A stretch of DNA of 14,632 nt. Origin: JAFAVZ01 sp036009105 (GTDB lineage: Bacteria > Acidobacteriota > Thermoanaerobaculia > Gp7-AA8). The notes below the pieces were generated by a model, which worked only from the letters and a program-made list of their open reading frames with translations, made no database searches and was not told where the DNA came from. The position numbers and the translations under genes were made by a program. Of the stretch, positions 1 through 7,326 are shown in pieces. The stretch spans positions 1 to 14,632 of the forward strand of contig DASYMJ010000172.1 of the NCBI GenBank assembly GCA_036009105.1. The letters are read 5' to 3'. The first letter of the stretch is position 1, and each line of letters begins with the position of its first letter.

Positions 1-329
1 TTGTCCGTGCGCGGTGGATCGTGGGAAACGGGACCACAGTGAGTTGCCAGAGGCGGCTCTAGCTCGTTCGGCTGGTTGCAGCACACAAAATCGATTCCGG
101 GGGGGCAGCAATTACTGCAATTGCTGCGCACTCGCTTGACGACATCGCATTGCCCCTCGGAAGCGTCGCCATAAGCGATCTGGATCCCGACGCTGACCGC
201 CGCCCAGCACCATTCCGTGCACTGTTGATCGGGGACCGAGACGTCGAGAACGCATTCCGTCCGAGGTTGTGCCGCGTGTCCTTCCTTCCGTACGGGATTG
301 CGTTCTTTGAAAGGCGCTGTGACCTTCAT
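1..329 (-). CDS. Papain-like cysteine protease (C39/C70-type), N-terminal part, runs off left edge
   Basis: An open frame begins at an ATG at 329, preceded by GAGG six bases upstream, and stays open for 109 codons to the window edge. The residues around position 41 read QQCTEWCWAAVS, the active-site block of bacterial papain-like proteases: the catalytic Cys is C41 (codon 207-209) and Q35, six residues earlier, is the expected oxyanion-hole Gln. Ten cysteines fall in 109 residues, including CSNCC and VCCNQPNEL, a Cys-rich stretch I associate with this family. No signal peptide is visible, so a cytoplasmic enzyme is likely unless another export route is used. The catalytic His and Asn/Asp lie beyond the window. 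It is the last visible gene of the cassette, 16 nt after the 304-residue protein. Family assignment rests on the motif; the substrate is unknown. Confidence 0.85.
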   Translation of the reverse strand, partial: MKVTAPFKERNPVRKEGHAAQPRTECVLDVSVPDQQCTEWCWAAVSVGIQIAYGDASEGQCDVVKRVRSNCSNCCPPGIDFVCCNQPNELEPPLATHCGPVSHDPPRTD

Positions 330-345
330 GTCGATCCTCGCGAAA

Positions 346-1260
346 CTATCCGTTCGAGCTGTGGGGGCCGCATGCACCGGCTGAGCCGCCGCCCCCGCCG
401 GATGGCTTCCGTCCGATGCGCTTGCCGACGCTCGGGAACGGAGCGCCGGTCAAAGTGTCGTCGGCAACCATGTTCAAAAACTTGAAGTGATCGCCCTGCT
501 TGACACTGCCCGGCGGCTGACGGAGGACGGCGACCGCGATGTCCTCCATCATGTTATTGCCGATGAAGAGCGTCTGATCCGGAATGCTGTCTTCTTTGTT
601 GCGTCTCGGCGTGAACTTGAGGACCTTGGTCTCGCTTTCGTCATCCAGGGCGACGAACTTCACCACGATATCCTCGTCCCCCTGCTCAAACGTGTAGATA
701 GCCTCTTCCGCAAACTGGTTCGTGAAGGTACGTCCGACCTCGTCCTGAAACGACCATTCGAACGGGCATAGACGCCCGCCGCCGATATCGCCCTGGTGAA
801 ACCGGAGAAACGCAGCGACGGCGTCCTTGCTCGGCCGTCCTCCCTTCGTCGGTACATAGGCGCGATTCCACTGGTTCTTCGCGTCCGGCCAGTAGTGGTC
901 TTTCTTGACGATCAGATCGTAGGATTTGAGGACTCTCGGCTTCCCCTGCGGCGCGCCTGGGAAGACGATCTCGACCGCTTCCGGAAGAGCAGAAAAGAGG
1001 AAGCCCGGAGCTTCCTTGACGTCGTCGAAATCGCCCCGCCGATCGACGTCCATCTCCTCACCGTTGAAGGCGATGAAGGGGAGGTGCTCATGATGATTGG
1101 AATTCAGTAATTGGGGCGGGAAACCCGGCCCCGGCGTGCCCGGCGGACAATTCACGTCCGTCCGGACCAGGATCACCGATGGCTCGACCATGTCCTCGCC
1201 ATGGTTGTCCCTCACATTCAGGAGTGAGCAAAGTCCGGTCATGACAACTTCGACTTTCAT
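346..1260 (-). CDS. Uncharacterised 304-residue protein with poly-Gly/CGP C-terminal tail
   Basis: I do not recognise a named domain. The start is the ATG at 1260: it has GAGAGGAG five bases upstream and follows the CHAT stop codon by 14 nt. The longer frame opening at 1554 would overlap the CHAT gene and has no coding character there. The protein starts MKVEVVMTGLCSLLN, with no signal peptide or membrane segment. It is mixed alpha/beta in character with many acidic residues and conserved-looking blocks such as DHYWPDAKNQWNR (middle) and TLFIGNNMMEDIA (C-terminal third). The end is distinctive: five glycines at 288-292, then SAGAC, with C297-G-P followed by HSSNG. A flexible linker and a terminal Cys-Gly-Pro element beside two protease genes suggest a processed substrate or partner, but that is inference. 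It could equally be a scaffold or immunity-type protein. Confidence 0.85.
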   Translation of the reverse strand: MKVEVVMTGLCSLLNVRDNHGEDMVEPSVILVRTDVNCPPGTPGPGFPPQLLNSNHHEHLPFIAFNGEEMDVDRRGDFDDVKEAPGFLFSALPEAVEIVFPGAPQGKPRVLKSYDLIVKKDHYWPDAKNQWNRAYVPTKGGRPSKDAVAAFLRFHQGDIGGGRLCPFEWSFQDEVGRTFTNQFAEEAIYTFEQGDEDIVVKFVALDDESETKVLKFTPRRNKEDSIPDQTLFIGNNMMEDIAVAVLRQPPGSVKQGDHFKFLNMVADDTLTGAPFPSVGKRIGRKPSGGGGGSAGACGPHSSNG

Positions 1261-1274
1261 GGTGTCTCCTCTCT

Positions 1275-4200
1275 CTACTGTGTTCCGAATAGAGCCGTGC
1301 TCGCCCACAGGGACGGGCGGCGGTCGGCAGGCGTCTGCGAATGAATGAACGCTCGTTGCGCATCGCGGAGCGCGTCGGACGGACGCTCGTTGCGACGAAG
1401 GTTGTCGTGCACGGCGCGGAATAGCCGCGCCGCGCTCGCGTCGTCCACGTCCCACAGGGTGGCGACCACGCCCCGCGCGCCGGCCTGCAGGAATGCGGTG
1501 GCGAGACTGTCCGCCCCTTCGTTGCTTCGCGCCGAGCCGCGGCCGGTGCTGCACGCCGCGAGCACGACCAGTGGATGCGCCGGCAAGCGGCTGGCGCCGA
1601 TCTCCCGCGCCGTCAATTCGGCAGGCTGCTCACCGCCCGATTGGAACAGCAGCGCCGATCGCGCCGGCCGCGCCATATCGGTGCGCGCATGCCCTGCGAA
1701 ATGGACATAGCCGGCGACACCCGCCGAATCGAGAAATGCCGCCGGTGTGATTTCCCTCCCCACGTGCAATCGGCCGCGCGGATAGGTCGCCGCGATGTTG
1801 CGCGCTTCCGCCAACACGCTGCGCAGTGGCTTGAGCCCCTCCGGAGATGGCTGAGCGACCGCAAGCAGCGAGTCTCCGGCGGATGCGGCAGGCGCCTGGA
1901 AAAAGACGCTGGCGCTCGGAGTGGCCGCGAGGGGATGCCGTTCGATGAGATACACGCCGTCCGGTGTGACGAGCGTTGCAAAGGGAAACGCCTGCAGGAC
2001 ACCATCCGGAACGATGACCAGGTCGGCGTCCGGAGCGAGAGCACCCGCCACCGGCGCGATCAGGCGGTCGTAGAGCCATCGCCCTTCCCGCCGCACGCCC
2101 GCCTCGTCGTCCGCGGCGATCGCCGTGAGATGGCGCGCCACCGCCGCCTCCACATCTTTCGCCGGCAACGCGACGCGGGCATGCACGATCCGGCCGTTGG
2201 CGACGAGCCACAGTTCGAGACTGCGCTCGAGCAGTGCAATCTCGAGGATGGCCGTCTTGCCTCGCACGGCGGCGGCGATTGCCCCGGCGTCGAGCGGAAC
2301 CGCTCCCGACCGCTCCGCAGCGATCTGCTCCAGCATCACACGCGCGCGTTTGCGCTCCACGATCGACAGCGCCTCGTCCGGGCGGCCATCTTCGGCCAGC
2401 AACCCGATGAGCCCCTGAAACAAGCGATCGGATCGTTCGAAGTAGGCCACGCGCATGTTCGGCTCCAGGTCAGCGCGCTGCTTCTCCATCTCTCCGATCC
2501 CGGCGCGGTAGTCGCTCTCCGCGGCTCTCCGGTCGGCGGTGGCGAGGTGCGCCTCGGCCCGCGCTGCGTATCCGTTCGCCGTGTGAAGGCGCCAGCCGTA
2601 GCGATCCCAGATTCGCAACGACGAGGTGAAGGCGGTGACCGCGCGATCCGGCCGCGCCTGCAGCATGTGGAGCCGCCCGGCGGTGTAGTCGATGTCGGCC
2701 AGCGCCCAGTCGCGGGAGCCTTCGCTGGAGATGAGCAGAGCCTGCTGGCGCGCGGCGGCAACAGCGCTCTCCGCCTCGGCGAGGCGTCCGAGTTGCAGGA
2801 GGCCGAGCCCGCGCTGCCCTTCGGTCCAGGCGATGCGTTGCGGGTCCTTCAGTTCGCGCGCGATGGCTGCCTGCGACTCGATAAATGCCAGCGCTACGCG
2901 GGGCCGCCCGCCGCGCAGCGCGGAGAACGCGGTCTCGGCAAACGCCACGTACATCCGTTCCGGATCTTCATGGATCTCGTCGCTGCGGCGGAGCGCGGCG
3001 AGCCGGTACTCCTCACTGTCCGTCGGGTCGCCGATCATTTCCAGCTCGGTGGCGAGGAGATCGCCGAGGGCGACCTCGTTTTCGGTTTCACCGGAGCGCC
3101 GCGCCGCCTTCATTGCTGCTTCGAATGCGTCGACCGCTTCGTAGTGGCGGCCGCCGCGCATCAGGACGAGCGCGCGAACCCAGGCCGTCTCCGCTTTCAT
3201 GGATGGATAGCGCTCGCCCTCCGCACGCAGACGGTCCTCTATGGCTTGCAACTGCTCGAGGACACCCTCGGCGCGGCCGGCGAAGAACGCGTCGCTCGCC
3301 GCGTAGACGGCCGAAGCATACTGGAGGGGAGAACCGTGGCGCCCAAAGATCGTCGCGGCCTCCGTGAAATGCGAGCGTGCCGCCTCGAGGTCCGCGTTGT
3401 CTTCCGCCTGGCAGGCGGCCTTGAAGGCGCGGAAACCATCCCGCAGGTCGAGTCGCCGTGAGCCCGCGTTCGCGACCACGTCCGCAAGATACGGATCGTC
3501 CGCCGCCCGTACGGCGGCCATGGTCTGCATGAGCGCGAGATCCGCGGGATCCCCGCTCTCCGCCCACCGGGGCAGGAGCACGTTCTGGATCCGGGTCCGC
3601 GCGTGTTGCGGGTACTTCGCGACCAGCCGCTGGATGGTAGCCGGGTCGGCACCCGCGGTGAGCAGCAGCCGGTCATCGTTCCAACTGCTTCGGATAACGC
3701 TCAGGCGGGCCAGATGCTGGTGCGCCTCGGCAGCCCAGCCGCTCGCAGAATCGAGGGCGAGATACGCCTTCCAGGCGGCGATCGCTGCCGGCCGATTGGA
3801 GAGCTTTTCGAGCGACAAGGCCCAGTTGAACGCGGCGGACTGTAGCGACCGATCGACTTCCAGTGCCGACGCGCTGTGCTCCGCGGCGTCCGAGATCCTA
3901 CCCACCGTCAGCTCGAAAGCGGCGAGATCGCTCATAACCCCGGCGTCGAAAGGGGCCCGCGCGGCCGCCTCGGCCAGGTGACCGTGGGCAGCGTCTTTGT
4001 CTCCGATGACCAGTTCCGCTGCAGCGAGACGACGCAGGTTTGCAGGCGTTCGCGCGCCATCGACGCGAGCCTGCTCTTCGGCCAGTGCGCCGTACGCGTC
4101 CGCCCTGGCCGCCGAACCGGAGCGCATCTCGCGCAACGGGCCGTAGGCGGACACGCCCAAGCGCCCCTCCGTGACCCGTGGAAGCGGATGGGGCGCCGAT

Positions 4201-4352
4201 GCCGACGTCGGTCCCCGGAGGAGCAGCGCGCCTCCCATGACGACGAGAGCAGTGGCCGAAAACAGGAGGACGTACGTCGCGGGTCGCGCGCGAAAGCGAG
4301 ATGCGATTCCGTGCGCTGCATCGAACGGCTGTCGCCGATCGGCCCCATTCAT
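1275..4352 (-). CDS. Membrane-anchored TPR-CHAT protein (caspase-like cysteine protease fold)
   Basis: This 1025-residue protein has a short basic N-terminus (R19, R21, R23), one membrane segment at about 25-45, a long helical TPR-type array to about 670, and a C-terminal CHAT domain from about 699 to 1022. The CHAT dyad is intact: H888 in HFAGHA (codon 1689-1691) and C934 in VLAACSTG (codon 1551-1553). CHAT domains belong to the caspase/separase clan and several cleave protein substrates. By the positive-inside rule the TPR-CHAT part would face outside the cytoplasm. I chose the ATG at 4352 because GGAG lies eight bases upstream; the frame stays open to an ATG at 4508, but that has no ribosome site. 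It is the first gene of the three-gene cassette. I see no ECF sigma or zinc-finger module fused or adjacent, although many TPR-CHAT proteins have one nearby. Confidence 0.9.
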   Translation of the reverse strand: MNGADRRQPFDAAHGIASRFRARPATYVLLFSATALVVMGGALLLRGPTSASAPHPLPRVTEGRLGVSAYGPLREMRSGSAARADAYGALAEEQARVDGARTPANLRRLAAAELVIGDKDAAHGHLAEAAARAPFDAGVMSDLAAFELTVGRISDAAEHSASALEVDRSLQSAAFNWALSLEKLSNRPAAIAAWKAYLALDSASGWAAEAHQHLARLSVIRSSWNDDRLLLTAGADPATIQRLVAKYPQHARTRIQNVLLPRWAESGDPADLALMQTMAAVRAADDPYLADVVANAGSRRLDLRDGFRAFKAACQAEDNADLEAARSHFTEAATIFGRHGSPLQYASAVYAASDAFFAGRAEGVLEQLQAIEDRLRAEGERYPSMKAETAWVRALVLMRGGRHYEAVDAFEAAMKAARRSGETENEVALGDLLATELEMIGDPTDSEEYRLAALRRSDEIHEDPERMYVAFAETAFSALRGGRPRVALAFIESQAAIARELKDPQRIAWTEGQRGLGLLQLGRLAEAESAVAAARQQALLISSEGSRDWALADIDYTAGRLHMLQARPDRAVTAFTSSLRIWDRYGWRLHTANGYAARAEAHLATADRRAAESDYRAGIGEMEKQRADLEPNMRVAYFERSDRLFQGLIGLLAEDGRPDEALSIVERKRARVMLEQIAAERSGAVPLDAGAIAAAVRGKTAILEIALLERSLELWLVANGRIVHARVALPAKDVEAAVARHLTAIAADDEAGVRREGRWLYDRLIAPVAGALAPDADLVIVPDGVLQAFPFATLVTPDGVYLIERHPLAATPSASVFFQAPAASAGDSLLAVAQPSPEGLKPLRSVLAEARNIAATYPRGRLHVGREITPAAFLDSAGVAGYVHFAGHARTDMARPARSALLFQSGGEQPAELTAREIGASRLPAHPLVVLAACSTGRGSARSNEGADSLATAFLQAGARGVVATLWDVDDASAARLFRAVHDNLRRNERPSDALRDAQRAFIHSQTPADRRPSLWASTALFGTQ

Positions 4353-4593
4353 CGCAACGACTCCAATCCGCGCGGCTTCGCCGGAAGGAGTCGCCGCACA
4401 AGAATGCGCCGCCGGCCGACGCCGATCGGTCCGGCTTTCCAGGTTGACCCGCTGATTTTTTTGAAGCTGTAGCAAAGGATACGCGCAGATCAACGCCTTC
4501 GGCACCATGAATTCGGACGCACGGTGTTATCCGCATGACCTCCGTCACGGTTGAGGGACGCAAACGCCGACTTCCACCAGATTGGCTGCGCGA
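4353..4593. other. Intergenic region upstream of the CHAT gene
   Basis: This 241-base gap separates the oxidoreductase stop from the CHAT start, both minus strand. It should carry the cassette promoter, but I find only a weak minus-strand candidate: TTGATC (4488-4493) and TACAGC (4466-4471) with a 16-base spacer, the latter matching consensus at three of six positions. A run of seven T (plus strand, near 4457-4462) has no convincing stem before it. I see no small gene, repeat or RNA here. Confidence 0.5.
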
Positions 4594-5250
4594 TTAAACC
4601 GGCTGCGCGCCGAACGACTCGGTGATCAGCGCGCTCGCGTCGATCTCCAGCTCGCCGAGCGTCTTCTGTACCCGCTCGAGGAAAGGATCGAAGCCGGCGG
4701 CCATCAGGGCGGACTCGGAGACCGCGCGGCGGTTGCGCTGGAGGAGCGTTTCGATGCGGCCGGAAAGATGCGTGATCTGACCGCTGCGCGCGAGCGGGTC
4801 GAAGTCGGCCGCGTAGAGGATGTGCCGCGCGTCCGGCTCGTACAGGACGACGATGCCTCGCGGGTCCTTCTCCGCCAGCATGTGCAGCACGATGCTGCGC
4901 ACCGGCGCGATGCCGGTATCGCCGCCCATCAGCACCACGTCCCGCCCATCGTTCTCCGGCAACAGAAAGTCGCCGAACGGCCCGTCGATGCTCACCGCCG
5001 CGCCGGGCTCGAGCTTCCGCAGCGCCTCGGCCCCCTTCCCCACCCCCACCCGCACGCACAGCTGCACGGCCTCCGGCCGCTGCGGCGCCGAGGCGATGGT
5101 GTAGGCGCGGGAGACCCCCTCGGGGAAGCGGAAGTTCACCCACTGCCCGGGCCGGAAGCGCAGCTCGCCGTCGTTCACGGCGACGGTCAACTGCAACACC
5201 TGCGGCGCAAGCTCCTCGATCTCCGTGACGGTGGCGGGATGGTGGCTCAT
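4594..5250 (-). CDS. Ferredoxin-NADP reductase-family FAD/NAD(P)H oxidoreductase
   Basis: This 218-residue soluble flavoprotein transfers electrons between NAD(P)H and an unidentified partner. The N-terminal FAD barrel carries RAYTIAS at 48-54 (the R-x-Y-S/T flavin motif) and GPFG near 90-93. The NAD(P)-binding half carries GGDTGIAP at 109-116. The usual C-terminal Cys-Gly-Pro block that positions nicotinamide is replaced by AAGFDPFLERV, though the closing ESFG is retained. No iron-sulfur or other fused redox domain is present, so it is a minimal FNR module. The ATG at 5250 has no strong Shine-Dalgarno. It lies 83 nt after def with a GC hairpin between, so it may be the operon's last gene or have its own promoter. 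The physiological partner cannot be inferred. Confidence 0.82.
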   Translation of the reverse strand: MSHHPATVTEIEELAPQVLQLTVAVNDGELRFRPGQWVNFRFPEGVSRAYTIASAPQRPEAVQLCVRVGVGKGAEALRKLEPGAAVSIDGPFGDFLLPENDGRDVVLMGGDTGIAPVRSIVLHMLAEKDPRGIVVLYEPDARHILYAADFDPLARSGQITHLSGRIETLLQRNRRAVSESALMAAGFDPFLERVQKTLGELEIDASALITESFGAQPV

Positions 5251-5317
5251 GGCGAGGGGAAGTCTAGCGTATCGGATTCAGGCGCGAACGGTCGCCGCGG
5301 CTTGGCCAACCAGCGCC

Positions 5318-5332
5318 GCCGGCCGTGCCGGC
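5318..5332 (-). terminator. GC hairpin just after def (possible attenuator or weak terminator)
   Basis: GCCGGC-CGT-GCCGGC can form a six-bp all-GC stem with a three-base loop, one base beyond the def stop codon. No U-run follows, so it is not a canonical intrinsic terminator; it may act as an mRNA 3'-end stabiliser or as a partial barrier before the oxidoreductase gene. Confidence 0.3.
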
Positions 5333-5333
5333 T

Positions 5334-5849
5334 TCAGCCCCACATCCCCGACTTGGTCAGCTTCGAGATCTTCTTCAGGATGCGGTCGCGTTTGAAGCCG
5401 CGCAGGTGGTCGACGAAAAGGGTGCCGTCGAGGTGGTCGCACTCGTGGCACATGGCGCGGGCCATGAGGCCTTCGCCCCACATCTCGCGCTCGGTTCCGT
5501 TGCGGTCCGTGTAGCGGAGCTTCACGCGCTCGGGGCGGGTCACCGTCTCCACGAAGTCGGGGATGGAGAGGCAGCCCTCCTCCTCCGTGATCAGCCCCTC
5601 CACTTCCACGATCTGCGGGTTGATGCAGACGTGCAGCTCGCCGGGGCGCTTGCCGACGGAGAGGTCGATGATCATCAGCCGCTTGCCCACCCCGACCTGG
5701 TTCGCGGCGAGGCCGACGCCCGGCGCGGCGTACATCGTGTCCACCATGTCGTCGATCAGCTTCTGCAGCGCCTCGTCGATGGTCGCCACCAGCTCGGTCG
5801 GCCGGCGCAGGACCTCGGCGCCGTATTTGACGATGGGCAATACCGCCAC
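5334..5849 (-). CDS. def: Peptide deformylase
   Basis: The product removes the N-formyl group from nascent proteins in the cytoplasm. All three deformylase motifs are present in the 171-residue protein: GVGLAANQ (44-51), EGCLS (91-95) with metal ligand C93, and HECDH (135-139) with ligands H135 and H139 and catalytic E136. The length is normal for the family. The start is a GTG at 5849, two bases after the stop of the preceding gene (TGAGCGTG), which indicates translational coupling. The formyltransferase gene fmt, a frequent neighbour of def, is not present in the window. The C-terminus is a lysine-rich extension ending GMWG. Confidence 0.97.
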   Translation of the reverse strand: MAVLPIVKYGAEVLRRPTELVATIDEALQKLIDDMVDTMYAAPGVGLAANQVGVGKRLMIIDLSVGKRPGELHVCINPQIVEVEGLITEEEGCLSIPDFVETVTRPERVKLRYTDRNGTEREMWGEGLMARAMCHECDHLDGTLFVDHLRGFKRDRILKKISKLTKSGMWG

Positions 5850-5851
5850 GC

Positions 5852-6613
5852 TCAGCCCCCCCGCTTCCTCAGGCTCTCGATCATCGCCTCCACGGTGTGC
5901 TTCGCCCGCTTCTTGTAGAACTCGTCCAGCACCTTGCGGATGCCGGGGAAGCGGGCCAGCGCGTTGTCGAGCTTCTCCTTGTCCAGGCGCAGCAGCTCGG
6001 TGGCGCGGGAGGCGGTGATGGTCGCCGTGCGCGGCTTGCCGGTGAGCAGGCTCACCTCGCCGAAGAAATCGCCCTCCCCGAGCTTGGCCAGATAGACCGT
6101 GCCGCCGCTCTCGCCCGCCGCGCGGGTGAAGACCTTCACCTCGCCGGAGACGATGACGTACATGGAGAGGCCCGATGTGCCTTCGCTGATGATGACGCCG
6201 CCCTCGTCGTGCTGCTCGAGCTCCATCTCCTTGATCAGCGCCTCGCGCTCCTCGTCGCTCAGCACCTCGAACAGAGGACTCTTCGGCACCTGGCGGGTGA
6301 AGAGCGGCTCGCTCCGCCCGGCGGTCGTCTCCACCGGCTGCGGCGAGATGGCGGCGAGCTGCGTGGTGATCTTCTCCGCCTTCTTGCGCACGGCGATGGC
6401 TTGCACGGTCAGGCCGTTGTCGTCGTAGTACTTGGCCGTCGCCTCGTATTGGCGGACCGCCTCCTCCAGGTCGCCGTTGCCGGAGAGGGCGTCGGCGTAC
6501 TGGAGGCGGATGCGCGGGTTGGACGGGTACTTCTCGTGCTCGCGCTTGAGGAGGGGGACGGCCTTGTCGTACTCCCTTTTGGCGAGGAGCGTGGCGCCGC
6601 TTTCTTCGGCCAT
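5852..6613 (-). CDS. TPR plus cyclic-nucleotide-binding domain protein
   Basis: This 253-residue soluble protein has an N-terminal TPR-like helical region (about 1-85), a linker, and a Crp/CAP-type cyclic-nucleotide-binding domain (about 112-220). The phosphate-binding cassette is well preserved (184-199): FGEVSLL then PRTAT, with E186 and R195 in the positions that normally contact the ribose and phosphate of cAMP or cGMP, so ligand binding is plausible. No helix-turn-helix follows; the C-terminus is a short basic helix (EFYKKRAKH...). It is therefore not a Crp-like transcription factor and more likely a protein-interaction switch. The start is the ATG at 6613, two bases after the upstream stop (TGAGCATG). 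Its target is unknown; the operon suggests an envelope-related role, which is inference. Confidence 0.88.
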   Translation of the reverse strand: MAEESGATLLAKREYDKAVPLLKREHEKYPSNPRIRLQYADALSGNGDLEEAVRQYEATAKYYDDNGLTVQAIAVRKKAEKITTQLAAISPQPVETTAGRSEPLFTRQVPKSPLFEVLSDEEREALIKEMELEQHDEGGVIISEGTSGLSMYVIVSGEVKVFTRAAGESGGTVYLAKLGEGDFFGEVSLLTGKPRTATITASRATELLRLDKEKLDNALARFPGIRKVLDEFYKKRAKHTVEAMIESLRKRGG

Positions 6614-6615
6614 GC

Positions 6616-7326
6616 TCAGTATTTTATCCGTTTCAATTCGAGCTTCGCCGATGCGGCCGGGGTGGAGTACGGATAGCGCTTGATGAGCTCCTCGAACGCG
6701 GCGCGGGCCAGGGCGAGATCGCTGGTTTTCTCATGGGTCAGCCCGACCTTGTACAGCGCGTCGGGAGCCTTGTTCTGCTCCGGGAACTCCTGCACCACGC
6801 GCTCGTAGAAGCGCATGGCGTTCGACCAGTCGCTCGCCGCAAAGTAGGTCTCGCCGATCCAGTACAGCGCGTTGTCCGAGAGCTCGCCGTTCGGCTCGGC
6901 GTCGAAGACGGCCTGGAACGCGCGGCGCGCGTCGGCCATCTTGCCGCGGCCGTAGAGCATCAGCGCGTTGCGGTAGGAGTCGGCGATCTGCGCGTTGTGC
7001 AGCGCGCCCTGGGAGGGCGGCGCCTCCACCACGGCGGGCTGCGGCATGGGAACGGGAGCCGGGGCGTTCACGGGCGCGGCCGGCGGGGCCGGAGCGGCAA
7101 CCGGAGCAGCAGCGGCGGACCGCGACTCCTCCAGCCGGGTCATGCGGTCATTCAGCACATCGATCCGCTCCAGCAGCTCGGTGAGCGAGGTCTGCAGCTC
7201 GGTCAGCCGGGCGTCGGCGTTCACCGGCGGGGCGGCGGGCGGCATGGGGCCGTCGTCCTGGTCCTTCATGGAGGAGCAGGAAGTGGCGGCGAGGAGGAGC
7301 AGGCAGCAGGCGGCGAGTCTTCTCAT
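6616..7326 (-). CDS. cpoB: CpoB/YbgF-like TPR lipoprotein
   Basis: The architecture of this 236-residue protein matches the CpoB/YbgF family, periplasmic coordinators of outer-membrane constriction and peptidoglycan synthesis. It has a hydrophobic signal ending AATSC (C17, a plausible lipobox Cys), a coiled-coil segment (about 40-67, LTELQTSLTELLERI), an Ala/Pro-rich linker (about 69-105), then three TPRs to the C-terminus (LYWIGETYF, ALYKVGLTHEK). E. coli CpoB is soluble and lies in the tol-pal operon; here the protein looks lipid-anchored and no tol or pal gene is nearby. The ATG at 7326 overlaps the bamD stop (ATGA). The gene symbol is by architecture only. Confidence 0.82.
   Translation of the reverse strand: MRRLAACCLLLLAATSCSSMKDQDDGPMPPAAPPVNADARLTELQTSLTELLERIDVLNDRMTRLEESRSAAAAPVAAPAPPAAPVNAPAPVPMPQPAVVEAPPSQGALHNAQIADSYRNALMLYGRGKMADARRAFQAVFDAEPNGELSDNALYWIGETYFAASDWSNAMRFYERVVQEFPEQNKAPDALYKVGLTHEKTSDLALARAAFEELIKRYPYSTPAASAKLELKRIKY

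Noticed and set aside
150..485. 111-codon plus-strand frame at the left end
   Set aside because: It is antisense to the papain-like protease and the end of the 304-residue gene, and its sequence is Arg-rich without a recognisable domain.
1261..1554. 98-codon N-terminal extension of the 304-residue protein
   Set aside because: It overlaps the conserved CHAT catalytic end, has a shadow-like Arg-rich composition, and the ATG at 1260 has an excellent ribosome site.
1575..3461. 628-codon plus-strand open frame
   Set aside because: It is antisense to the CHAT gene; the translation is Arg/Gly/Asp-rich with no domain, as expected for the complement of GC-rich coding DNA.
4457..4463. T-run as an intrinsic terminator
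   Set aside because: There is no GC-rich stem immediately before it on the plus strand and no plus-strand gene to terminate.
4353..4508. 52-codon N-terminal extension of the CHAT protein
   Set aside because: No Shine-Dalgarno precedes the ATG at 4508, whereas GGAG precedes the ATG at 4352, which also puts the membrane helix near the N-terminus.
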